Position numbers and translations under genes: made by a program
Notes under the pieces: model-generated
What the model saw: the letters and a program-made list of their open reading frames with translations, nothing else
The model's database searches: none
What the model was told of the DNA's origin: nothing
Shown here: in pieces, positions 54,440 through 64,000 of the stretch
How positions within the stretch are numbered: position 1 is the first letter of the stretch
How the letters are laid out: the number at the start of each line of letters is the position of its first letter
From: Dromaius novaehollandiae
Lineage: Eukaryota > Chordata > Aves > Casuariiformes > Dromaiidae
DNA length: 64,000 nt
Direction: 5' to 3'
Assembly (NCBI RefSeq): GCF_036370855.1
Contig: NC_088105.1
Span: 13,521,619-13,585,618, forward strand

Positions 54440-55745
54440 GTGTGTGCACGTGTGTGTGAAGAGGGCTGTGTGTGCAAGCCCTGCGGTGTGCGTGGAGAAC
54501 GGCTGCGGGTGTGGCAGGTGTGTGAGGAGGAAAGGAGGTGTGTGTGTGTGAGGAGGGCTGTGAGGACAGATGTGCGTGAGTACAGGTGAGGGGTGTGTGT
54601 GAGGACACCTGCGGGGTGTGTGTGTGTGTGTGTGAAGAGGTTTGTGAGGACAGGCAGTTGTATGAGAGTACAAGTGGCGCATGTGTGAGGTCAGGCGGCA
54701 TGTGCGTGTGAGTACAGGTGGTTTGTGAGGAGGGCTGTGAGGACAGGTGGTGCGTGTGTGAGGAGGGCTATGGATACAGGTGGTGCACGTGTGAGGACAG
54801 GCGGTGTGTGTGAGGAAGGCTGTGAGGACAGGCAGTGTGTGTGAGGAGAGTTGTGAGGACAGGTAGTGTGTGTGTGAGGAGGGTCATGAGTACAGGCGGT
54901 GCATGTGTGAGGACAGGCAGTGTGTGTGTGAGGAGGTTTGCAAGGACAGGCTGTGTGTGTGTGTGTGAATACAGGCAGTGTGTGTGTGAGGGGGGCCATG
55001 AGGACAGGTGGTGTGTGTGTGAGAGTACAGGCAGTGCATGTGCGAGGAGGGCCGTAAGTACAGGCGGTGTGTGTGTGCGAGTACAGGTGGTGTGTGCGTG
55101 AGGAGGGCTGATGAGGTTCATGTGTGAGGACAGGCGGTGTGTGTGTGAGGACAGGCAGTGTGTGTGAGGACAGGCGGTGCATGTGTGAGGAGGGCTGTAA
55201 GGATGGGCAGTATGTGTGTGAGTATAGGCGGAGTGTGTGAGGAGGGCTGTGAGGACAGCCGCAGGCACATGTATGAGTACAGGCAGTGTGTGTGAGGACA
55301 GGTGGTGTGTTTGTGCAAGGAGGGCTGTGAGGACAGGCGGTGTGTGAGGGGGGCTGAATACAGGCAGTGCATGTGTGAGGACAGGTAGTGTGTGTGTGAG
55401 GACAGGTGGTGCATGTGTGACGAGGGCTGTAAGGACAGGCAGTGTGTGTGTGAGGAGGGCTGTGAGGACAGCTGCAGGCACATGTATGAGTACAGGCAGT
55501 GCGTGGGAGGAGAGGCAGTGTGTGCGTACAAGGAGGGCTGTGAGGCCAGGCAGTGCATGTGTGAGGAGGGCCACGAGTACAGGCGATGTGTGTGTGACGA
55601 GGGCTGTGAGTACAGGCAGTGTGTGTGTGTGTGTGAGGAGGGCTGTGAGGCCAGGCGGTGTGTGGGAGTACCGGCGGTGTGTGTGTGAGGAGGGCTGTGA
55701 GGCCAGGTGGGGTGTGCGTGTGTGTGTGTGTGTGTGTGTGAGCGT
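54440..55745. repeat. TG-rich minisatellite with mixed 21- and 33-bp units
   Basis: About 1.3 kb of imperfect tandem units. Short units read like gtgtgtgtgaggacaggcgg; long units insert about 12 bases (gagggctgtgag) before the GACAGG or GTACAGG word. Several dozen copies of the ACAGGC/ACAGGT word occur with variable TG tails, ending in a pure TG run at about 55717-55741. The antisense strand is open in more than one frame over hundreds of codons (His-Thr-rich, repeats of HTACPHSPPHT type), which is a by-product of the repeat. Unrelated spacers, as in a CRISPR array, are absent. Confidence 0.9.
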
Positions 55746-55820
55746 GCACACGAGGGCCTGTGCGTGTGCCAGGGCCGGGGGCCGCGTGCAGGCGCGGGCT
55801 CGCCGCCGCCGCCCGGGGGA

Positions 55821-55890
55821 GGCCGGCCCGGCGCTGGTGGTGCCGCCGCCGCCGCCCGGAGGAGGCCGGCCCGGCGCTGGTGGTGCCGCC
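55821..55890. repeat. 43-bp tandem duplication in the MTA1 CpG island
   Basis: The word ggccggcccggcgctggtgg begins at 55821 and again at 55864, each followed by tgccgcc. The copies are separated by GCC triplets and differ only slightly. CCG/GCC-rich sequence like this is prone to length change. Confidence 0.85.
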
Positions 55891-56226
55891 GGCGGGCGGG
55901 CGCGGCGCTCGCCGCCGTCACATGGTGCGGGCTGGGCGGCGGGGCCCGCTCCTTCCCCCGCCGCCGCCGCCGCCGCCGGGCCCCTTGGCGGGCCGCGCCG
56001 GGCCCGCCGCCCCCGGCCCCCGCCGTGCCCGCGCCGCCGGCCTCCGCCCCGCCCTCCGCCGCCCGCCTTCCCCTCGGCGGCCGGGCGGCAGCCGGCGCGG
56101 CCCCTTTAATTCCCTCGCTCCCCTCCCCCGCCCGGCCGCTCCAGCCTCCATTTTCCAGCGGATCCGGCACCTGGAGGCGGCGGCGGCGGGAGCGGCCCGC
56201 GCCCTGCACCCGGCCCCGTCCCGGGC

Positions 56227-56254
56227 ATGGCCGCCAACATGTACCGGGTCGGAG
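56227..56254 (+). CDS. MTA1: MTA1 first coding exon (partial gene; nine codons plus one base)
   Basis: MTA1 is a core subunit of the nuclear NuRD (nucleosome remodelling and deacetylase) complex, recruiting HDAC1/2 through its ELM2-SANT region. Seen here is only MAANMYRVG and the G of the next codon, ending at donor GTAAGC. MAANMYRVGD is the known MTA1 N-terminus, and the phase (G joined to AC or AT for aspartate) agrees. The start has a good Kozak context (G at -3, G at +4) and lies in a CpG island. Location downstream of PACS2 in the same direction supports the call. The BAH, ELM2, SANT and zinc-finger parts lie beyond the window. Confidence 0.88.
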
Positions 56255-56516
56255 GTAAGCGCCCCGCCGGGGCCCCGGCCGCGGCCCCGCGCGGCCCGGG
56301 CGCGGCGGCGCCTCCCCGCGTGCGAGCGGCGCGTCAGGGGCCGCGGCGGGCCGCGGCGGCGGGGCAGGCCCGGGCCGGGCCGGGCGGGGCGGCGGCGCGG
56401 GCGGGCGAGGGAGCGGGGCTCGCGGGGGGGCAGCGCGGGGCGGTCTTCGGGGCGCCGGGGTGCCGCGGGGGGGATGGGCCCCGGGGGCGCGGGGGGTTGG
56501 GCAGGACTGCGCGGGG

Positions 56517-56850
56517 AGTTTGAGGTGGGCTGTGGGGCCCGTTGGGGTGGGCAGGGCTGTGGGTGGCTGTGGGGCAGCGTGGGGCTGGGCTGTGGGGGGA
56601 GTTTGAGGTGAGCTGTGGGGCCCGTTGGGGTGGGCAGGACCGTGGGTGGCTGTGGGGCAGCGTGGGGCTGGGCTGTGGGGGGAGTTTGAGATGGGCTGTG
56701 GGGCCCGTTGGGGTGAGCGGGACTGTGGGGGTGGGTTTGGGGTGGGCTGTGCAGTGTGTGGGGCAGCGTGGGGCTGGGCTGTGGGGCCTGTTGGGGTGAG
56801 CGGGACTGTGGGGTGGGTTTGGGATGGGATGTGGGGGGTGTTGGGGTGTG
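56517..56850 (+). repeat. 83-bp G-rich tandem repeat at the start of MTA1 intron 1
   Basis: The word agtttgag followed by a (g/a)tg(g/a)gctgtggggccc stretch begins at 56517, 56600 and 56683, an exact 83-bp period. Two full copies are nearly identical; the third diverges after about 45 bases, but related pieces (gcagcgtggggctgggctgt) recur at about 56764. The plus strand has many closely spaced GGGG runs, so G-quadruplex and R-loop formation is plausible. G-rich, repeat-poorer sequence continues to about 57600. Confidence 0.9.
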
Positions 56851-58599
56851 GGGCAGTGTGGGGATGGGCTCTAGGGGGTGGGGTGGGCTGGGCTGGGCTG
56901 AGGGGCAGTTTTGGGGGGAGCTGCCTGGGGTGGGAGGCTGTTGGGGGGTGAGGTTGGGGGATTTCTCTGTGGGGCAGAGGCACGGGGCAGGTTTGGGGTG
57001 TGGGCTTTGGGGCCGGGGCAGTTTGGGAGGCGTTGGGAGGGTGGGAAGGCCGGGGGGTGGGTGGCCCTGGCATGGGGAGTGGCAGGTGGGCACAGGGCTG
57101 TTGGAAGCAGGTGTGTGGGGCGCGGATGGGTTTGGGATGGAGGCTGGAGATGTGGGGAAGGGGACAGGGTACGTGGGGCATGGGTGTGGGGGGCGCACAT
57201 GTGGAGTTGTGCGGGCTGCAGCCTCGCGGGGAAGGATATTACAGAGGGGTCTCGGTGGGATTAAATGGCGTGAAGTGCTGTTGTGGGGGCAGTTTGGGGA
57301 GGCTTTGTGCAGGCGGCGGGGCTCGGGGCTCGCCTGCGAGATGGGGGTGGAGATGAGATGGTGCATTTGGGGGTGGAGATGGTGTGTTTGGTGTTGTGCA
57401 ATGTACGGGGTGTGGGGCAGAGGTGGGGACACACCTGTGAGGGCTGGGGATGGAGAAGAGCCCTGCTGGGCTATATGGGGCTGAGGATAACAGGGGCCTG
57501 CTCCGTGTGTGAGATGTGCGTGGGGAGTTGGGGGGCTTGGACAGAGGCAAGCGGAGGGCAGATCTGAGATGGGGGCATGAGCGGGAGGGGTGGATTGGTG
57601 GGGCTGGAGCAACCTATGAGAGCAAGACTGGAGACAGTGGGGAGGCAGAGCCAGGACTGGGTTTGGGGCGGAACGAAGGGCTGAATGACTGCTCAGAGCA
57701 GGGTTATGTGAGGCTGTGAGGATGGGGACACCCAGGGAGTTGCTGGGTAAGAGGGAGCGTAGGGATAGGCAGAGACTACTGGTCGACCAGGGCAGTCGCA
57801 TGAAGCAAGTCCTGCTAGTCCTGGCCTTCCCTTCCATTCGTGCTGTTTTATTGTGTGCTTTCCCATTAGTCTTCTGTTCGGAGCCTTGCACTCCTGTCTG
57901 ATTGTCCTTTGTTTAAACTCACGTGAAGAGAAAGGAGAGGCAACAGGGTTTGGGATTGAATTTTATGGAATATAAACACTGAGGGTGGTCTGGCACGAAT
58001 TTGTGCTCAGCCATTTTCCTCCATGAAAGCTGTTCTGTGGAACTTCCTTGTTCCTGGGACCACAGGATGGAAAGGAAGATGTTTCTGTGGGGTTCCCTCC
58101 TTTTCCAAGTACCCCATTCTCTCGGAGTTCTGTAAAAGTGGAGTAAAGTAAACAAGGGGAAAATATAGTGAAGGTGGCTGAGCCATCCTGTCTGGCTGCT
58201 CTCCATCGACAACTACTTTTGGTTCTTTCCACTTTTCTGGCCTACCCTTACTTTGCACTCTGAAAAGTGTCAACGTCTGTTGTCACATTTATACTTTTTT
58301 CTGTGGTTGTACTTGGTTTCATAAAGGGATAAGATGTGCATCTTAGCTGTCCCAGCTTTGTTTCTTGGGTTGCTACAAGCTGGTGGGGTGTGTGTACCAT
58401 TATTTTGGATTAGAAATGCTCAGAGCAGAAAAATGAAAGGCAAAGTGTGCTGTAGGAGTTTACAACTTGGTTTCTGGTGTGACTTGTAAAGGGAATTGTT
58501 TCCTGGGAATCGTTGTTTAATATTTAAGGTTACAAGTGCTAGTTTTGCATTGAATGTCATCTCTAGTATTTTGCATGACAAAACCTGGATTGTGCTCCC

Positions 58600-59840
58600 C
58601 GTAAAATCGTGTAGGTGGGAAGGGACCTCTGGAAATCTCTAGTCCAACCACCTGCTAAAAGCTATCCAGTTAGAGCAGGATGCTTGGGGCTGTGTCCAGT
58701 TGAGTTCTGAATAGCTCCAAGGATAGCGATGTGCCTCTTTTCTGGGCCTTCTTCCAGTGTTTGACCACCCTCCTGGCAAGTTGTTTTCTTTATGTCTGGT
58801 TGGAACATGTGTTTGTTGCCCCTTGTCCCTGTGAACCTCTGAGAAAAGCCTGGCCCTGTCCGCTCTATATTGTAGATAGCAGTAACGTCCATCCCTGCCT
58901 CCAAGCCTTTTCTTTCCCAGGCTGAACAAACCTGTCTCTCTCAGCCTCTATTTGTACATCTCCTGCTTCAGCCCCAACCACCTTGGTGGCCTCCACTGGA
59001 CTTGCTCCAGTACGTCACTGTCCTTGTGCTGGGGAGCCCAAACTGGACCCAGCGCTCCAGATGGTCTCACAAGTGCTGAGCAGAGGGGCAGGATCTCTCT
59101 CCTCACCCTGCTGACTGTACTCTTGCTAACACAGCCCAAGATGCCACCCGCTTTGCTACAAGGGTGCAATGCTGTCTCCTGGGCAACTTGTTTTTCTGGG
59201 TATTTTTCTGCAAAGGTGCTTTGTAGACAGCCCGTGCCGTTGCAAGGAGGTGTTCTGTCTCGAAGGCAGGGCTCTGCATTTGCCTTTGTGGAACTTCCTG
59301 ATGCTCCTGTTAACCCATTTTCTGGCTTGTTGAAACCCTCCTGAATAGGAGCCCTGACCTCCAGTGTATGGACTGCTCCTCCCAAGTCCGCAAACTTCCC
59401 GAGAGTGCAGCCAGCCCCTATGCAGGTCATTAATAAAAATACTGAACAAGATTTGCCCCAGTACTGATCTCTGAGGGATGCTGCTGACAGCCCAGTGAAT
59501 GCTGTACTAATCATAAACCTTTGAGCCTGGGTGGTCCAGCGAATTTTCCACCCACCTTACCATCCAGTGATCCAGTCCATATCTCGGCAATTTGGTTTTA
59601 AGGATGCTGTGGGAGACAAGCAAGGGCCTTGTCACAGTGTGTACCACGTGCACTGCTCTCCCCTTAACCACAGAGCCACAGAAGGGAATCAGATTAGTTG
59701 GGCACAATTTGCTTTTGGTAAATCCCTTTCGGCTGTTCTCAGTCACTTTCTTGTCTTTCATGTGCTTGAAAATGGTGACCAGGATTTGCTCTGTAACCTT
59801 TCCAGGTGAAGGGTGAGGCAGTTGGCTGATAGCCAAAGTT
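58600..59840 (-). mobile_element. CR1 LINE copy, antisense in MTA1 intron 1, decayed
   Basis: Minus-strand translations give the CR1 reverse transcriptase in pieces: VTEQILVTIFKHMKDKKVTE and KGFTKSKLCPTNLI near 59830-59700, LDHWMVRWVENSLDH near 59560, then after indels MFSIFINDL near 59449 and REILPLCSALVRP near 59080. Its 3' end near 58600 shows the typical plus-strand words gggaagggacctctgg and tagtccaaccacctgc. Several frameshifts and an internal deletion around 59450-59510 leave no complete frame. More diverged than the copy at the left edge. Confidence 0.9.
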
Positions 59841-61277
59841 ACAGTCCTCCATTATTCCCCATATGGGTAAAATCTTGATTTGACATATCACCAAGATCAA
59901 CATATGGATAGATATTGCCGTTTCTGTATGACCGCTCTGTTCAGCGTGAGCCGAAGGAGCTGGTAGTGCTGTATTGTTTCTGTGTCCTGATGTTGGTGGC
60001 TCTCGTTAATGACTGTGCACATTGAAATTCTGCGTGAACTCCAGGGCGGGATTAAAACCTGAATGGGATTTGTGCATAGTCATTTCATATACTTCTCACT
60101 GGAAGACAAACATTCAACAGATAGTCTGTTATCGTCCTTGTGGTTACTGAATTGTGTATATGGACTCCAGACCTAACAGCTGCCAAAGGCATCTCGTTCG
60201 CTGTAGATCGATAATACTCCTTGAAGTGTGCTTTGATTTGGAATGGATGGTGATTACTTATAGCCTAGTCATGAAACTGTGAATTTTTGTTTTCAGAAAT
60301 GAGTAGCTGGATTACACTTTTCTAATAAAGGCTTCTTTTAAGCACAGTTATCAGTTCTGTTCTGTAGGACATGAAGTATCTTATTGCCTCTTAATGTTGA
60401 CATACCATTGTTCATTTATAGAGGAGTTTAGCAGCCTGCAGCATGGGGCCAAAAGTGGTGTGCAAGTCTTAACTCTGTGTAGTAGAGCAGATGTTGAGGG
60501 AGCTGGGAGCTGCCGCTCGAATGGTTACGAGTCTGTGTGTAAGTTGAGGGGTGGCATCTAGTTGCTTACAGAAGGAGGCTCTCCTGGTTCCTGGTGAGCT
60601 CCTACTGGTGCACTTCTAATGGGGGAGGAGAGGGGGCTCAGTTGGCAGTACAGGTGGACCCACTTCTTGTGTGGTTCGTGGGTGATCTGAAATCTTTTAA
60701 ATGTATAGGGAAGAGGCCAGGGTATCACCCTCCAAAATGAAGTATGGAATCTTACTTGTTATCTGGAAGGAACTTTTGAAGTTATGTGCCTCTAACGTAG
60801 TGACGTGAAGCTGCTCTTAACAGCTGCCATGCAGCTATGAACTGACAGGTAGCATGACGTAGGTGGGCTACTTTGCCTGGAAAGAGTCATGGTGGTTTGG
60901 CCTGCTGCTTTGTAGAGAGGCCTGGCTGTCTGCACGATCAAAGACCGTATGGGAATGTTGGATAAACACCAGATCTAAGAAACTTGGGATGTCTGGCTGG
61001 GATTGAGGGCCTCTGATGAAAAAATGCGTGTGGGAGAGAGATGTTCATTGTTTTAGTTAGTGCCAGCTTCCCCTTTCAGGAGAGCGCTGTGTCAGCTTCC
61101 TGGAAGAGAACAGGTCATCTCGGTATCAAGAGACTTTCCAACAGCCATTCTGCCTCTCTCTTCTCGGGGAGGGTTTAACTGTACTATAAGTATTTCTTTC
61201 TGTGGGCGTAATTGCTTAAGCCCCACTGCAGGTTTATTCCCCTGTGGCATTCCCTCAGTTGCAGTGAAACAAAGATT

Positions 61278-61296
61278 GGGGGGGGGGGGGGGGGGG
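61278..61296 (+). repeat. Poly-G homopolymer (19 G)
   Basis: An uninterrupted G run in aaagatt-G19-aatttccc, within MTA1 intron 1. Length is likely polymorphic and prone to sequencing error. Confidence 0.9.
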
Positions 61297-63837
61297 AATT
61301 TCCCTGTTGTACCGATTTGAGGAACTCCAGAATTCTTCCATCTTTCCTCCTCCTTAACTTTTGTTTTTCCTGGATTATTTTTAATCTGTACCAGCTACCT
61401 GATCTGGTTCACTATGGGGACTGTGTGAACAGCTGAATGGGCTCAGTGGGAGGGCTGGGAACAAGGGGATGGAGGGAAGAAAGGAAAGGAAGGATGGAGC
61501 CAACGCTTTTGCTGAGACAAATGTCAACTTATGCTTTTAGTTGAAAAGCTCTTTATACGTTTTGGAATTTTAAAAGTTATCCTCTTGTGTAGGAGTGTAT
61601 TAGGCCACAAAATTAGCACTGCTTTTGAGTCTGTAGTAGATTTAAGGTGTGTTTAAATTGCATTGGAAGTTGTGATCACAGGACTGTCAGGTACATCTGT
61701 GCTAGCTTTATCGTGTTAAAAGTAAGTGAAATCATGACTACGCAGTAGCTTTATTGCAGTGTGCTAGAGACTGTAGCTGCACAGCTTAATTGGTGTTGTT
61801 AGTCAGGCTAGCTAGATTAGAGCTGGTATTGGTGCCTGTCTGTGCTCAGTCATACTTCTGATTGTCAAAACCTTGGGGATGGCTACATCGCAATGGCAGC
61901 ATGACATCATTTCTCTATTATTATAAGGTGTTATTAATGCATCACTGAGGACCGCGATTTGACCTGCCCCCATCCAATTACATACCACAGTGTGGAATCT
62001 GAACTCTCCTCGTGGCTTGTGACTCCTAACATCTGTATTACTGCCTGAGAGCTGCTAAGAGAGGAGTAAATTTCTTCTCTTGACATCACAGTGATGTCAG
62101 TAAGAATTTTCTGTGCTTTTCCTGATGAAGAACTGAAATACAGAACTATTAAGAAAGCTTGCACAGGAGCGTGTTGATGAATCCAGATCTGGAGCATATT
62201 ATTCAGATACTTGTAACTACAAGGGCATGTGTAAACCCTCTTCTATCATCTGTCTGTATTATCGGTGTTTATATGTATCAAGCTGCTGGAGGGGGTAATG
62301 GGAGCACAGCTCCATCAGTGTACTGTTTGGTTCTGTATTCTTTGTCAGAAGGTGAGTTGTTTTTCTTCTTTCTTTTTTTTTATTAACTTTTAGCTGAAGT
62401 TGAGTGTTTGAAAGTAACTTGAGCTGAGAGTGGATTTACTGGAGAAAGAGATTACATAACTAGTAGAGATAAGAGAAATGAGGGAGTTTATTCTTGCTAC
62501 TTACTAATAGACTTCTACAGTCATTGGTTCTAATAAATATGTGCCAGCTTCTTGCTTATCACATTTCAGCAACAGCCAGCCATTGGCTTTCTTCATCTTT
62601 TCCGTTCATTGTTTCCCTTTACACAAAGATTTATATTCTTTTGTTTTACAGTTTTCCTCTCCCTACCCCATATCGGGCTGCTTCAGTGTCCATTAGCTTT
62701 TGGTTGTTGAGGAAATGTTGCATGGTCTGGAGTGTGTTGTCAGCCGGCTTAGGGGTGTTTGGGTGCTAGATACTTAATGACTGTGTCAATAAACTCCATG
62801 GGTTTGTAATAACTGTGGAGCTACGTGCAGTTCACAAAATTGTGTAAAAGCCCCAAGCTTGCTTCTGCCAAAAGATGAAAACCTCGTTTCTCCTCTCCTT
62901 GCGCCCAGCAAGGTGTCTTACCTCCTACCTAGTCCAATTTCTCTTGCCCCCTCTTGACCAGACTGGTGTTGCCACCCTGTTAGAAAACTAGCACAGCAAC
63001 ACAGATAGCTTGCTGCTGAGTTGCTGAATTTAAGCTGGTCCATGCTGGTGTGCGGGAGGCTGGGGGGGACAGCATGCAGGGAGGGATGGGGACCCTTTCT
63101 CCCTGCGGGGGCCGTAGACAGGTGGGTGGCAGCAGCTTCGCAGGCGGCCCTGCCTGCTGGTTGCCTCTTTGGCACCCTTGGAGTCCAGGCAGTTTTGCTT
63201 CACTCTTTTGCCATTCAGTGATGGTGAATAAAAGACAACTTGATAAGAAAGTGTAGACCAAGGGACTTGTTTAGTAGTTGGGAGGCTCTTAAGCCTCTCT
63301 GTTTAAGTTGGTGAAATTTTGAGTTGTGCGTGAATGTTAAGAGTTTTTGTTCCTTTCACTTTCCTAGAGTGGTTTTCTCAAATAAAAACTTTGTTTAAAC
63401 ATCCTAGTTTTAAATGAATAGAGTACTTGCACTCTTCTTGGCCTCCTCAGAAGGGATTAAGGTTGTTGTTGTTTTTAATTCAATTTCTAAACTACTCCTG
63501 AGTAGTTTAGGGTAGCTTGAAAGTGTGGGTATGAACTGTTGGAGGTGCCTTGCTGTTGTTTCTGCAGGTCTTTGACAACAAATAATCTATTAAGTAAATT
63601 TCGCTTCCGCATCAATTGACAGGTTGTTACATTGTATCTTGTTGCTTTGCAAAACTAATAATATTTTCTTAATCCCCAAATAGGTAACTTGAGTGATCTT
63701 GCCCGAGTTCCCCTGAAGTCTAGATAATGGGAATAGTCAGGAAAGATGCTTTCGTAAGAAGATATTACAGTTCTAGGTTTTCAGTATCTGAGTTCACCGT
63801 TGTAGATGTAATACACAAAGAAGCCTCGCTTCAAAGC

Positions 63838-63860
63838 TTTTTTTTTTTTTTTTTTTTTTT
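63838..63860 (+). repeat. Poly-T homopolymer (23 T)
   Basis: T23 between cttcaaagc and aaagtcc. It could be the antisense poly-A tail of an old retrocopy, but no retrocopy body or target-site duplication was recognised beside it. Confidence 0.85.
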
Positions 63861-64000
63861 AAAGTCCTATTCGATTCCTCCTCTCCTCTTTAACTTGTAA
63901 GGCCAAATTTGGTCTGTTGGACTGTATGTTGTTAGCAAGAACTGATGAGTTTCTTCTGTAATACTTTAATATATAAGGAAGCATTTCAGTAGGAGAAAAA

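Larger units (their letters stand above)
55750..56560 (+). promoter_or_regulatory. MTA1: CpG island and presumed promoter/5' UTR of MTA1
   Basis: About 800 bases of very high GC with dense CpG, covering the region before and after the MTA1 start codon. Contains GC-box-like sequences (ggcgggcggg and reverse), seven CCG triplets at 55958-55978, and a 43-bp duplication at about 55821-55890. No TATA box is seen, which fits a housekeeping CpG promoter. A CTCCATTTT word at about 56148-56156 sits in the likely 5' UTR or core promoter. The transcription start cannot be fixed from sequence alone. Confidence 0.8.
56255..64000 (+). other. MTA1: MTA1 intron 1, 5' part (runs off the window)
   Basis: No sequence resembling MTA1 exon 2 ([20 protein letters not shown]) was found, so the intron continues past 64000. 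It holds a G-rich tandem repeat at its start, a CR1 copy at 58.6-59.8 kb, a 19-G run at 61278-61296 and a 23-T run at 63838-63860. From about 59900 on the sequence is AT-rich and otherwise featureless to me. Confidence 0.75.

Noticed and set aside
54440..55745. CRISPR-like regular array
   Set aside because: Units are tandem and imperfect with no unique spacers, and the genome is vertebrate.
54691..55751. 352- and 327-codon His-Thr-rich frames on the minus strand
   Set aside because: Both are simple readings of the tandem repeat in different phases; openness in more than one phase shows that it is not a coding signal.
55118..57181. 687-codon minus-strand frame across the minisatellite, CpG island and MTA1 exon 1
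   Set aside because: Composition is driven by TG repeats and GC-rich sequence; the product is Pro/Ala/Arg- and His/Thr-rich with no domain, and a 657-codon frame overlaps it in another phase. It also lies antisense to a recognised exon.
63838..63860. T23 run as the tail of a processed pseudogene
   Set aside because: No gene-like sequence is seen upstream on the antisense side and no flanking duplication was found.

Overview
This is vertebrate nuclear DNA, most likely from a bird (a crocodilian or turtle is less likely but not excluded). Single exons with GT-AG borders are scattered through about 45 kb, the recognisable interspersed repeats are CR1-type LINEs, introns are moderately compact, and a CpG-rich promoter lies near the right side. 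No bacterial operon, phage, CRISPR array or tRNA/rRNA gene was seen.

Positions 1842-44832 hold 21 consecutive coding exons of one plus-strand gene, recognised as PACS2 (phosphofurin acidic cluster sorting protein 2). Joined at the borders given here, they form one uninterrupted frame of 783 codons plus TAG. If 106 residues lie upstream of the window, the total is 889, the usual mammalian PACS2 length, and the landmark residues (acidic EEEYE at 207-211, Akt-site serine 437) fall on the human numbers. The PACS2-specific tail [13 protein letters not shown] separates it from PACS1. Residue numbers in the entries use this 106-residue offset, which is an inference.

A long 3' untranslated region follows, with AATAAA signals near 45653, 46074 and 50337; the last is probably the main distal site. 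The interval 50.4-56.2 kb has no convincing gene. It contains a GC-rich block, then a 1.3-kb TG-rich minisatellite of mixed 21- and 33-bp units, then a CpG island with CCG runs and a 43-bp duplication. At 56227 the first coding exon of MTA1 (subunit of the NuRD chromatin-remodelling complex) begins; only nine and one third codons are in it. The rest of the window is the 5' part of MTA1 intron 1, with an 83-bp G-rich tandem repeat at its start and a CR1 copy at 58.6-59.8 kb.

The order PACS2 then MTA1, both in the same direction, matches human 14q32.33, except that nothing resembling TEX22, which lies between them in human, was recognised. The two genes are not functionally coupled in any known way: PACS2 acts in membrane traffic, ER-mitochondria contacts and apoptosis signalling, MTA1 in chromatin. 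The most useful leads are three possible alternative splice choices in PACS2, a candidate 54-nt cassette exon, and the clustered tandem repeats flanking the MTA1 promoter.
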